Shown piece by piece: positions 56,801 through 64,000 of a DNA stretch of 64,000 nucleotides. The notes under the pieces are model-generated. The model did not search any database, was not told where the DNA came from, and saw nothing but the letters and a program-made list of their open reading frames with translations. Source of the DNA: Burkholderiaceae bacterium. GTDB lineage: Bacteria; Pseudomonadota; Gammaproteobacteria; Burkholderiales; Burkholderiaceae_C. Both the position numbers and the translations under genes were made by a program. The DNA is taken from contig JAUYTN010000025.1 of assembly GCA_030695205.1 (NCBI GenBank), positions 62,001-126,000 of the forward strand, given 5' to 3'. Within the stretch, counting starts at the first letter, position 1. Every line of letters begins with the position of its first letter.

Positions 56801-56983
56801 TGCAAAGCCATCATCGCCATGGCCCGCGAACTGGGCATGCAGGTGGTGGCAGAAGGCATAGAAACCGGCCAGCAGCGCCAATTGCTGGCCGACGCCGGCT
56901 GCGACTTCGGCCAGGGCTACTGGTTCTCACGGCCCCTGCCCCCGCAAGAGCTTGAGCTATGGATGGCACAGCCACCCACATAA
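53882..56983 (+). CDS. PAS-GGDEF-EAL membrane protein (c-di-GMP turnover)
   Basis: This 1033-residue membrane protein has two membrane helices (near 20-40 and 290-310) around a periplasmic sensor domain of about 250 residues. Cytoplasmic PAS-like domains (ATLDATADAVVVVNHQHRVV; ATLEAIPDLLFELDEHGLYL) follow. The diguanylate cyclase motif is intact (RLGGDEFTLVV), with FVDLDRFKVINDTHGHDVGD. The phosphodiesterase motif is intact too (KAEALLRWHHPEQGP, DDFGTGYSALSYLHQYDLN, VVAEGIETGQQ). The start is GTG after AGGAG. It is translationally close to the DctP-like gene, so the binding protein may regulate it. The net direction of activity cannot be told. Confidence 0.92.
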   Translation: MSTAQLPREPATHRTLRAIHAAALLCLVLVWGLAGSLVWQSHHKSTTDARQDIARLTTAAASEINRTLVSMDALLAELSGWSNAPQTDLARLLQATLNSQMLLRNVALLDADHRVLASARLDALRLGVGADPAFLDSVLAQPFPALAVSAPTQTDLAPEQLIYLARSAPQPNGRKLLVVAEARVSILADQLDTGDGGRSASTLELANGQLLAAYPPHPHTRPTLLQPPLPDVQPTIPPADPGGSAVEAVQASARMDAAPSWMGVQPLLYPGLWVSVSQPQDQLLQGWRQEALAVAGIAAILSVLLSGLWWGGVGHVHRMAAANARIRDANERLASGNQALQRTVALVEATLDATADAVVVVNHQHRVVRFNARYLAVMGMTASELQNQSAEWLRARLARLLTNADEASRVAAATYELTDRESQDELRFMDGRVYLRHSIAQRLDGQTVGRVWSYQDITGFRAAERRLQERETALELTRSELSATLEAIPDLLFELDEHGLYLNVHAHNPRKLVVHPSVFLGKRVKDVLPPHTAAITMACLHEAAATGTSYGKQIRLDLPQGPMWFELSAARKPGPEGSVRRIVVLSRDISDRKRSEELIWEQAHLDQLTGLPNRRLFRERLDQALQTAKQHQPPRPVGLMFVDLDRFKVINDTHGHDVGDQLLQGAGQRLQGCVGPDDLVARLGGDEFTLVVCGPDAAERMRTIAEEAVARLSEVFVLGAESEFISASVGMTLFPDDALDSDTLVRQADQAMYAAKQAGRNRSERFSPHLQEAALARARIARDLRTARTAGQLSVVYQPIVDLRTGLTHKAEALLRWHHPEQGPIGPAVFIPVAEEYGLIQDLGEWVFEQAVIQVRQWRQTLHPDFQISVNKSPVQFRAPTATSRHWGEYLAAAGLPGDSITVEITEGLLMEASDTARAHLNQLSSSGLHIALDDFGTGYSALSYLHQYDLNVLKIDRAFVRNLATSPKDLTLCKAIIAMARELGMQVVAEGIETGQQRQLLADAGCDFGQGYWFSRPLPPQELELWMAQPPT

Positions 56984-56995
56984 ATGCATCTGAAT

Positions 56996-57049
56996 AAATA
57001 GCTTATTGTTTTTATACAGCAAGCGTAAAGTCTGTTTTTTTGTCAAAAA
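56996..57049 (+). repeat. Dispersed repeat, copy e
   Basis: It has AAATAGCTTATT, TATACAGCAAGCGTAAAG and a T-run before GTCAAAAA. It fills the gap between the GGDEF-EAL gene and ridA. Confidence 0.7.
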
Positions 57050-57058
57050 GGAACCCTC

Positions 57059-57535
57059 ATGAACCACGACGTCTATGCCCAACTTGCCACACTGGACATC
57101 ACCCTGCCCCCGGTGGCGGTACCCGCAGCTGCCTACGTGCCGTTTGTGCAAACCGGCAAGCTGGTGCTGCTCAGTGGCCACATTGCCAAGCGCGATGGTC
57201 AACCATGGGTGGGCCAGCTGGGCCGCACCATGACCACTGAAGAGGCCAAGGGTGCCGCACGCGCAGTGGCCATCGACCTCATGGGCACGCTGCACGCGGC
57301 GTGTGTGGCAGCCGGCACCGACCTCAACGGGGTCAAGCGCATCGTCAAAGTCCTGAGCCTGGTCAACTCCAGCCCCGACTACACCGAGCACCACCTCGTC
57401 ACCAACGGCTGCAGCGAACTCCTCGGCCTGGTGTTCGGCCCGCAGGCAGGCGCCCACGCCCGCAGCGCCTTCGGCGTGGCACAGCTCCCCATGGGCACCT
57501 GTGTCGAGATCGAACTCATGGCCGAGTTGGCCTAA
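57059..57535 (+). CDS. RidA family protein
   Basis: This 158-residue protein belongs to the RidA/YjgF/YER057c family; archetypal RidA deaminates reactive enamine/imine intermediates. The conserved features are VPFVQTGKLVLLSGHIAKRD near the N-terminus, VKVLSLVNSSPDYTEH and the family signature HARSAFGVAQLPMGTCVEIE, with the catalytic Arg in ARSAFGV. It is about 30 residues longer than archetypal RidA, as in a common proteobacterial subgroup. An AAAAGGA box precedes the ATG. It lies next to the repeat copy and is not clearly in an operon. Confidence 0.9.
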   Translation: MNHDVYAQLATLDITLPPVAVPAAAYVPFVQTGKLVLLSGHIAKRDGQPWVGQLGRTMTTEEAKGAARAVAIDLMGTLHAACVAAGTDLNGVKRIVKVLSLVNSSPDYTEHHLVTNGCSELLGLVFGPQAGAHARSAFGVAQLPMGTCVEIELMAELA

Positions 57536-57698
57536 GGGGGGCACGGGTGTGCGTTGCATGATCGCCACAACCAACCCCGTGCGCCTCGAAAAATAGCGAT
57601 CGCGGAACCAATGAATGAGAAATGTCAGCCTGTCGGCAAATCAGCAAAACTAGACTAACTATGTTTGTCTCACATTCACCCCATCCAAGGAGGCCTTT

Positions 57699-58340
57699 AT
57701 GAACTTGAAACTCGTCTCACTCGCCGTTGCACTTTCTGCCACCACAATTTCGGCACAAGCTGGTGACGTGTACGCAGGCATCGGCTTTCCCGGCCTGACA
57801 CTGGGCTACAGCCATATGCTTTCTCCCTCCGTCAAAGTGCGCGGGGAATATGCGGGTGGGTTGTCAATGAGCAAAAATGGTCAGTCGGGCGGCGTGAACT
57901 ATGACGCCAAGGTCAAAACCAATCGACTGGGTGCCTTTGCCGATTGGTATCCCGGCAGCTCGGGTTTTCATCTGACAGGCGGCCTCACCTTCTCCGATAT
58001 CAGCGGGGACTTCAAGTCACGTGGTGGCTCGTCCACCATCGGTGGCAAACCGGTGGATTTGACCGGCAGAACTTTTGACGTCACCTTGAAATTTCCCGAT
58101 GTCACACCTTATGCGGGAATCGGCTGGAGCAGCCACCCAGCGAGCGCCAAGGGTTGGAGTGTCCGTGCCGAGTTGGGTTTCCAGATTGGCAAGTTCAACA
58201 CCACCGTGAGGCAAAACGTGGTGGGTGTTGGTGGCATTACGCAAGACGACGTGGACGCAGAGGTCAAAAAGGTGCGCGATGCCGTCACCAAACTCTCGGT
58301 TCTCCCATCGGTATCATTGGGTGCGAACTACCGCTTCTGA
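57699..58340 (+). CDS. Small outer-membrane beta-barrel protein
   Basis: This 213-residue protein has a clear signal peptide (LVSLAVALSATTISAQAG) and ends in Phe (LGANYRF), the usual sign of an outer-membrane beta-barrel sorted by BamA. Alternating hydrophobic strands (YAGIGFPGLTLGYSHML, TNRLGAFADWYPG) fit an eight-stranded barrel. A strong AAGGAGG ribosome-binding site lies 8 bases before the ATG. It stands alone and ends before a terminator. Its function is unknown; it is not a classical porin because it is short and has no constriction-loop pattern. Confidence 0.8.
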   Translation: MNLKLVSLAVALSATTISAQAGDVYAGIGFPGLTLGYSHMLSPSVKVRGEYAGGLSMSKNGQSGGVNYDAKVKTNRLGAFADWYPGSSGFHLTGGLTFSDISGDFKSRGGSSTIGGKPVDLTGRTFDVTLKFPDVTPYAGIGWSSHPASAKGWSVRAELGFQIGKFNTTVRQNVVGVGGITQDDVDAEVKKVRDAVTKLSVLPSVSLGANYRF

Positions 58341-58359
58341 CCGTTTCAGCCCCTACCCG

Positions 58360-58384
58360 AAGCCGCTCAGCCAGCGGCTTTTTT
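58360..58384 (+). terminator. Rho-independent terminator after the beta-barrel gene
   Basis: AAGCCGCT (58360-58367), a 5-base loop and AGCGGCTT (58373-58380), followed by TTTT. It lies between convergent genes and overlaps the end of the minus-strand membrane-protein gene. Confidence 0.85.
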
Positions 58385-59188
58385 CATGGGCAAACCAGCC
58401 AGCCGCCGCCCCGCTGCCAGCAGTACCCCGCCCAGCACCAGCGGCAGCACGAGGGTTTGCACGCAGAATATGACCGCCAGGTGGATGATGTGGTTGACGG
58501 CTTGCTCGCCGGCCTGCTTCAGTGCATCCAGCTGACCGGGAACATCCCACCAGCGGGGAGACGGTGACTTCAACCCCAGGGGCTCAGTCCCGCCGGTTTG
58601 GCGTCCCTCCTGCAAAGCCCCCAGGGCGCGGGCAGAGTCGCCCAGGCCCTGCTGGCTGATCTGATAGCGCTCTGCCATGAAGGCCTGGAACGCCAACTCC
58701 GACCCGACATTCACCAGTGGCAGTGCAAAACGCAGCAACAGCACCACGGCCAACAGGCCCTTCAGGTGCACGGGGCATGGTCGACCTGACCACAGCCACC
58801 CCATACACGCGACCGCCAACAGCGTCACCAACAGCGACATGCCCCAGAAAGCGCCCATTTTCAGCATCAGCACCTGTGCGCCAAACGCCAGGCTGGCCCA
58901 CAGGGCCAGGGTCGAAAACTGTTCAATGAGGTCATTGATGGGGTCCAACACCTGGCCCGGGGTCAATGTCACCCCCAGGCCCAGCCCAGCGCTGACCTCG
59001 GTGCCTTGCACCACCGAAATGACGGCATTGAGGGCGCGTGCCGTCGCAAAAGCCGCCAGCGCTCGGCCAAACCCAGCCTCCGCCTGCTCGACGGCGATGG
59101 TGTCCAGGGGTTTGAACCACTACAGCGCGATGGCCAGCGCCAGAACAAGCGATACCCACCACCGTCGGTCCGTCCAGTGCACGTTCAT
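58367..59188 (-). pseudogene. Membrane-protein gene split by an amber codon
   Basis: The frame begins with an ATG at 59188 after a perfect GGAGG box. It encodes the signal-anchor-like RRWWVSLVLALAIAL and then meets TAG at codon 23 (59122-59120). The same frame continues unbroken to 58367 with sensible sequence: WFKPLDTIAVEQAEAGFGRA, two or three hydrophobic stretches (TLALWASLAFGAQVLML, MSLLVTLLAVACMGWLW, VFCVQTL-like segments near the end) and a C-terminal KKAAG. No ribosome-binding site is evident for later starts, although a GTG pair near 59014 could restart it. I do not recognise the family. It may be a recent pseudogene, a readthrough gene or a sequencing error. Confidence 0.7.
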
Positions 59189-59308
59189 GTGTTCCTCCAG
59201 TCAGGCCATCAAGGGCATGCGGTGGGTGTCAAGTATGCCCTTGACCCCATCAGCCGCTCACCAGCGGCTCGACGGACCCGGCATAGTGGGGCGCCAAGGC
59301 ACCACCGG

Positions 59309-61705
59309 TCACACCAGCCGGGTCACGGTCTGGGGCTTGAAGCCCAGGTCCGCCGCCTTGCCCTTGCGGCCACGCGGAAAACGGGCATTGTTCAGGCTAC
59401 GGATTTCCAACGTCTCTTCGCGCTCCTTTCCACCCCGTCCCAGCCCGGCAATGCGCACACTGCGGGTGTAGGCGGCTGCACCCGCCAGTGCGTCTTTGTC
59501 TTCCAGCGAGAGCAGCATCAGCCCCCGCCCGCCCTTGGGGCTGTGGCGCAGCTCGGAGAATTCGCAGGTCAGGATGCGCCCACCAGTGGACGCGGCACAC
59601 ACGTGGGTGGCCATGTCCACACCGGGCGCCTGTACCACCGATGGCGGGCACACCGCCTCACCCTCACCCAGCGCCAGAAAGGCCTTGCCGCTTTTGTTGC
59701 GCGACAGCATGTTCTCCACGGTGGCCCAAAACCCGTAGCCGCCCGAGCTGGCCAACAGCAGAATCGCTGACAGAGGCCCTGCAAAGTAGTGCAGGGGCTG
59801 GGTGCCCGCCTCCAGGTCAATCAAGGTGGTGATGGGTTGGCCATCGCCGCGCGCACCCGGCAAGCTGGCCACAGCCACCGAGTACACGCGCCCGTTGCTG
59901 CCCAACACCACCAGCGTGTCCACAGTCCGGCACTCGAAGGTGCCGTACAGGCCGTCCCCCGCCTTGAAGGCGAAGCTGCCCGCCTCGTGCCCATGGCCGT
60001 TGCGGGCCCGCACCCAGCCTTTTTCAGACACGACCACGGTGACGGGTTCGTCCACCACCTTGATTTCAACCACCGCTTTTTTTTCGGCCTGTATGAGGGT
60101 GCGGCGGGGGTCGGCAAAGACCTTGGCGTCGGCCTCTATCTCGCGAATCATGAGCCGCTTCAGGGCGCCAGGGTTGGCCAGAATATCGGTCAAATCGGCC
60201 TTTTGCGCTTGTAGATCCTTGAGTTCCTGCTCTATTTTGATCGCTTCCAAACGGGCCAACTGCCGCAAGCGAATTTCCAGAATATCCTCTGCTTGGCGCT
60301 CACTGAGGGCGAATCGGGCCATGAGGGCAGGCTTGGGCTCGTCGCTCTGGCGGATGATGGCGATGACCTCATCGATGTTGAGCAGCACAATTTGCCGCCC
60401 CTCCAGAATATGAATGCGGTCTTGCACCTTGCCCAGGCGGTGCTCCGAGCGCCGAACGATGGTCTGCTGGCGAAACGCCACCCACTCCTCCAGCATGCGC
60501 CGCAGCGACTTTTGCGTGGGCCGACCGTCCAGCCCCACCATGGTCAGGTTGATGGGGGCGGTGGTCTCCAAGCTGGTGTGGGCCAGCAGAGCATTGATGA
60601 GCTCTGCCTGGCTGATGCGGCTGCTTTTGGGCTCGAACAGCAGTCGCACAGCGGCATCTTTGCTGGATTCGTCGCGCACCGTGTCCAGCACCGCCAGCAT
60701 GCTGGCCTTGAGTTGCGTCTGCTCCTGGCTGAGGGCTTTTTTGCCCGCTTTGACCTTGGGGTTGGTCAGCTCCTCCAGCTCTTCCAACACGCGTTGGGTG
60801 CTCACGCCGGGGGGCAACTCCGTGACGACCAGCTGCCACTGACCCCGCGCCAGGTCTTCGATCTTCCAGCGTGCCCGCACCTTGAGGCTGCCGCGACCGC
60901 TGCGGTAGGCATCGGCGATGTCGGCCTCGCTGCTGATGATCTGGCCACCGCCGGGATAGTCCGGGCCTGGCACGATGGCCAGCAGATCGGCCTCGGGCAG
61001 CACCGGATTTTTAATCAGAGCCACACAGGCATCGGCCACCTCGCGCAAGTTGTGGCTGGGGATTTCGGTGGCCAACCCCACCGCAATGCCACTGGCCCCG
61101 TTGAGCAGGGCAAACGGCAGGCGGGCCGGCAACTGCTGAGGCTCCTGGGTGGAGCCGTCGTAGTTGGGCACAAAGTCCACCGTGCCTTCGTCAATCTCAT
61201 CCAGCAGCAAGCGGGTGATGCGGGCCAGGCGGGCCTCGGTGTAGCGCATGGCAGCGGCACCGTCGCCATCGCGGCTGCCGAAGTTGCCCTGTCCGTCAAT
61301 CAACGGATAGCGCTGAGAAAAGTCCTGCGCCATTCGCACCAGTGCGTCGTAGGCGGCCTGATCACCATGGGGGTGGAAGCGGCCCAGCACATCGCCCACC
61401 ACACGGGCACTTTTGACGGGCTTGGCACCCGCTGTGCCATTGGCTCCGCCAAAGCCCAGGCCCATGCGGGACATGCTGTACAGAATTCGGCGCTGCACGG
61501 GCTTTTGACCGTCGCACACATCGGGCAACGCCCTGCCCTTGACCACGCTCAGCGCGTACTCCAGGTAGGCACGCTGCGCGTAGCCCGCCAGACTGTCGGC
61601 ATCCAGAGGCGCAGGCTCGGTGGACAGTGGTTCGGGCGGTGGTGGCGGCGCGGGAGGCAGTGGCGCGTCGGCAGAGACAAGGTCAGCGGTGCTTGGTTCG
61701 GTCAT
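59309..61705 (-). CDS. parC: Topoisomerase IV subunit A
   Basis: This 798-residue subunit carries the DNA-breaking activity of topoisomerase IV, which separates linked daughter chromosomes. The catalytic Tyr is in [10 protein letters not shown]. The quinolone-determining region reads [20 protein letters not shown], with Gln and Asp at the E. coli Ser80 and Glu84 positions. The C-terminal part forms a beta-pinwheel ([26 protein letters not shown]). The start [10 protein letters not shown] is chosen after a short in-frame upstream stretch. The Pro-rich N-terminus (about residues 14-35) is unusual. The lytic transglycosylase and parE lie directly upstream on the same strand. Confidence 0.95.
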   Translation of the reverse strand: MTEPSTADLVSADAPLPPAPPPPPEPLSTEPAPLDADSLAGYAQRAYLEYALSVVKGRALPDVCDGQKPVQRRILYSMSRMGLGFGGANGTAGAKPVKSARVVGDVLGRFHPHGDQAAYDALVRMAQDFSQRYPLIDGQGNFGSRDGDGAAAMRYTEARLARITRLLLDEIDEGTVDFVPNYDGSTQEPQQLPARLPFALLNGASGIAVGLATEIPSHNLREVADACVALIKNPVLPEADLLAIVPGPDYPGGGQIISSEADIADAYRSGRGSLKVRARWKIEDLARGQWQLVVTELPPGVSTQRVLEELEELTNPKVKAGKKALSQEQTQLKASMLAVLDTVRDESSKDAAVRLLFEPKSSRISQAELINALLAHTSLETTAPINLTMVGLDGRPTQKSLRRMLEEWVAFRQQTIVRRSEHRLGKVQDRIHILEGRQIVLLNIDEVIAIIRQSDEPKPALMARFALSERQAEDILEIRLRQLARLEAIKIEQELKDLQAQKADLTDILANPGALKRLMIREIEADAKVFADPRRTLIQAEKKAVVEIKVVDEPVTVVVSEKGWVRARNGHGHEAGSFAFKAGDGLYGTFECRTVDTLVVLGSNGRVYSVAVASLPGARGDGQPITTLIDLEAGTQPLHYFAGPLSAILLLASSGGYGFWATVENMLSRNKSGKAFLALGEGEAVCPPSVVQAPGVDMATHVCAASTGGRILTCEFSELRHSPKGGRGLMLLSLEDKDALAGAAAYTRSVRIAGLGRGGKEREETLEIRSLNNARFPRGRKGKAADLGFKPQTVTRLV

Positions 61706-61725
61706 GTCGAGACAGTGGATGGGGC

Positions 61726-62568
61726 TCAACGGCTGGTCGCCATCGGCAGGTGGTGAACAGAGCGCAGGCCTGCGGGGGGCTGCAAAAACAGGTAAAGCTG
61801 GGTGACGGTACGCACGTAGCGGCGGGTTTCTGGGAAGTTGGGCACCTGCATATCGGCGCGGCGCACCGCGCCCTCGCCCGCGTTGTAGGCCGCCAGGGCC
61901 AGTTCCAGCCGATCCGGAAACCGCTTCAGCAACCGGGCGAGCACCCGGGCACCGGTGTCGATGTTGGTGCGTGGGTCAAGCAGCCAGCTTTCCACGCTGC
62001 GTCCGTCCCTGGCCTGCAACCCATGGTCTTGCGCGGTGGCGGGCATGATTTGCATCAGGCCCAGTGCACCACGGGGGCTGACGGCCAGGGCATCAAAGCC
62101 GGACTCGGCCGCAATGACGGCCTGCAGCAGCTTTGCGTCGATGCGGTGCGCCCGGGCAGCTTCCCGAATGAGGTGGCGCACCGCTTTGTAGGCAGGGGAA
62201 ATATCAAAAAAAGCCAGCACATGGCCGGGTGCCACCACAGCGCCCGTTTCCGGCCAGGCGGTGCCCACCAGAGCGGGCGTTTCCCAACCCGACTGGTCGG
62301 CACGCCAGGGGTCTTGCAGGTCCTGGGGCCAACCTTGCACCATGCCTGGCAACCCGGCATCGGTGCGTCCGCCGTAGAACAGCTCGTAGCGGTCATCGAG
62401 CTTTTCGGAGGCAAAGTGGCCCACGCCGCGCTCGTCCACCCATGCCCAGACCTGGGCGTGGGCGGCGCTGCCCAGGCAGGTCACCCACCACAGGGCCACA
62501 CACAGGCCTACCCATGCGACCGCCCGGCACAGACCAGCCCCAGTGCGATGGAGGGGCCAATACCTCAC
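61726..62568 (-). CDS. Periplasmic lytic transglycosylase with DUF4124-like N-terminus
   Basis: This 280-residue protein is predicted to be a secreted peptidoglycan hydrolase. The signal peptide ends near [13 protein letters not shown]4124-like stretch ([20 protein letters not shown]) is followed by an SLT domain with the catalytic Glu in [20 protein letters not shown] and [13 protein letters not shown], and [15 protein letters not shown]. The GTG start overlaps the parE stop codon (GTGA) and has GGAGG upstream in the end of parE. It therefore sits between parE and parC as part of one transcript, which ends 20 bases before parC begins. Confidence 0.88.
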   Translation of the reverse strand: MRYWPLHRTGAGLCRAVAWVGLCVALWWVTCLGSAAHAQVWAWVDERGVGHFASEKLDDRYELFYGGRTDAGLPGMVQGWPQDLQDPWRADQSGWETPALVGTAWPETGAVVAPGHVLAFFDISPAYKAVRHLIREAARAHRIDAKLLQAVIAAESGFDALAVSPRGALGLMQIMPATAQDHGLQARDGRSVESWLLDPRTNIDTGARVLARLLKRFPDRLELALAAYNAGEGAVRRADMQVPNFPETRRYVRTVTQLYLFLQPPAGLRSVHHLPMATSR

Positions 62569-64000
62569 ACATCCACCTCCACCGAGTCGCCGTGCAGCTC
62601 CATGAGTTCGCGGCGCGAGGCAGCCTCGCCTTTGCCCATGAGCTTGGTGATTTCGGCCTCGGTGCGGGCAAAGTCGAACGCCCCCAGGTGCACCTGCAGC
62701 AAGCGGCGGGTGTCTGGGTTGAGGGTGGTGTCCCACAGCTGGGTGGCACTCATCTCGCCCAGGCCCTTGAAGCGGCTGATGGTCCAGCTGCCTTCTTTCA
62801 AGCCCTCTTTGCGCAGCTTGTCCAGGGCGGCTTGCAATTCGCCCTCGTCCAGCGCGTACACCTTGGCGGCTGGTTTTTTGCCCCTGGCCGGTGCATCGAT
62901 GCGAAAGAGCGGAGGCCTGGCCACGTACACATGGCCAGCCGCGATGAGCTGCGGGAAATGCCTGAAAAACAGCGTCAACAGCAGCACCTGGATGTGTGAT
63001 CCGTCCACGTCGGCGTCGGCCAGAATGCAGACTTTTCCGTAGCGCAAGCCAGCCAGTACGCCAGTGGCATCCATCCCGCCCGCGGCGTCGCCGGGGCCAT
63101 GAGGGTCCACCCCGATGGCCACGGCAATGTCGTGGATCTCATGGTTGGCAAACAGGCGGTCGCGGTCCACCTCCCAGGTGTTGAGCACCTTGCCGCGCAG
63201 GGGCAGGATGGCCTGGCTTTCTTTGTCGCGGCCCATTTTGGCGCTGCCCCCGGCCGAATCGCCCTCGACCAGAAACACCTCGTTGTGGGCCAGATCGCGG
63301 CTTTCGCAGTCGGTCAGCTTGCCGGGCAGCACGGCCACGCCGGAACCCTTGCGCTTCTCCACCTTCTGGCTGGCTTTTTGCCGCGATTGCGCCGCCTTGA
63401 TGGCCAACTCGGCCAGGCGCTTGCCGTGCTCGACGTGCTGGTTCAGCCACAGCTCCAGCGCCGGCTTGACGAAGCTGGAGACCAGCCGCACGGCATCGCG
63501 GGAGTTGAGGCGTTCTTTGATCTGCCCCTGGAACTGCGGGTCCAGCACCTTGGCACTGAGCACATAACTCGCGCGCGCAAACACATCTTCAGGCAGCAAC
63601 TTGACGCCTTTGGGCGCCAGCGCATGCAGGTCAATGAAGCCTTTGACGGCCTGGAACAGGCCGTCGCGCAACCCGCTTTCGTGGGTGCCCCCGGCCGATG
63701 TGGGAATGAGGTTGACGTAGCTCTCGCGCACAGGGGCGCCATCTTCGGTGAAGGCCACGCACCAGTCGGCGCCCTCACCTTCGGCAAAGCTGTCGTGCCC
63801 GCTGTCGGCGCTGCCCGAGCCGTCAAACAACGGAATGACGGGCTCTCCGTTCAAGGTCTGTTGCAGATAGTCGCGCAGGCCGGCCTTGTATTGCCAGGTG
63901 GTGGCGTCGCGGGTTTTTTCGTTGACCAGCGTGACGCTGACGCCGGGCATCAGCACCGCTTTGCTGCGCAGCAGGTGGGTGAGTTCGGCCAGCGGCAGCT
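62565..64000 (-). CDS. parE: Topoisomerase IV subunit B, 5' part cut by window edge
   Basis: The visible 478 codons encode the C-terminal part of the ATPase subunit of topoisomerase IV. The TOPRIM domain is present: VEGDSAGGSAKMGRDKESQA with the catalytic Glu, and CILADADVDGSHIQVLLLTL with the Asp-x-Asp. The final helix-rich tail (SRFKGLGEMSATQLWDTTL) is normal. The GHKL ATPase domain and start codon lie beyond the right edge. The gene ends overlapped by the lytic transglycosylase start codon. Confidence 0.96.
   Translation of the reverse strand, partial: LPLAELTHLLRSKAVLMPGVSVTLVNEKTRDATTWQYKAGLRDYLQQTLNGEPVIPLFDGSGSADSGHDSFAEGEGADWCVAFTEDGAPVRESYVNLIPTSAGGTHESGLRDGLFQAVKGFIDLHALAPKGVKLLPEDVFARASYVLSAKVLDPQFQGQIKERLNSRDAVRLVSSFVKPALELWLNQHVEHGKRLAELAIKAAQSRQKASQKVEKRKGSGVAVLPGKLTDCESRDLAHNEVFLVEGDSAGGSAKMGRDKESQAILPLRGKVLNTWEVDRDRLFANHEIHDIAVAIGVDPHGPGDAAGGMDATGVLAGLRYGKVCILADADVDGSHIQVLLLTLFFRHFPQLIAAGHVYVARPPLFRIDAPARGKKPAAKVYALDEGELQAALDKLRKEGLKEGSWTISRFKGLGEMSATQLWDTTLNPDTRRLLQVHLGAFDFARTEAEITKLMGKGEAASRRELMELHGDSVEVDV

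Overview
The window looks like the chromosome of a GC-rich betaproteobacterium, most likely order Burkholderiales, family Comamonadaceae. This placement rests on the protein sequences and gene order: a sigma-32-type grpE-dnaK-dnaJ cluster, two tandem cyanophycin synthetases beside a DUF1854/ABC pair, an etfB-etfA-acyl-CoA dehydrogenase block, and parE-slt-parC. No rRNA, tRNA, transposase, integrase or CRISPR array was seen. Both ends cut through genes: an aldo/keto reductase on the left and parE on the right. It is a recognition-based placement and no database search was run.

Layout. 0-8 kb: aldo/keto reductase and a divergent HxlR regulator, the heat-shock operon with two readable sigma-32 promoters, an MBL/beta-CASP hydrolase and an MltB-like transglycosylase. 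8-17 kb: cyanophycin region, with alkC-like, DUF1854 and ABC transporter genes on the minus strand, divergent from two synthetase paralogues, the first of which has lost its Mur-ligase P-loop. 17-24 kb: nitronate monooxygenase, acyl-CoA dehydrogenase, ETF alpha/beta, an MscS-type channel and a small ankyrin protein. 24-28.6 kb: arsenic operon (arsI, fused arsR-arsC, acr3) and rmuC. 28.7-32.6 kb: moaA, mobA, moeA and a YidB-like protein. 32.7-37.1 kb: an RND permease and its membrane fusion protein.

37.1-44.1 kb is the accessory part. It holds a mazEF pair flanked by a 35-bp direct repeat, and a three-gene minus-strand set made of a HIRAN/Tudor-like protein, a small membrane protein and a large type IIG-like restriction-methylation protein. 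This set is the best candidate for an undescribed system. 44-52.5 kb: rnhA, a methyltransferase, gloB, mltD, two tandem membrane zinc-ribbon paralogues, a YgiQ radical SAM protein and ppa. 52.6-64 kb: an orphan TRAP-type binding protein coupled to a GGDEF-EAL protein, RidA, a small beta-barrel, a membrane-protein gene split by an amber codon, parC, a lytic transglycosylase and parE.

A dispersed family of about 45-65 bp repeats runs through the whole window, in at least ten places. Its hallmark pieces are ATAGC, an ACAAGCG or AGCGCTT core, and an AT-rich tail. Several copies lie in frame inside genes (moeA, ygiQ, arsI, the type IIG gene) and two copies supply the start codon of the next gene.
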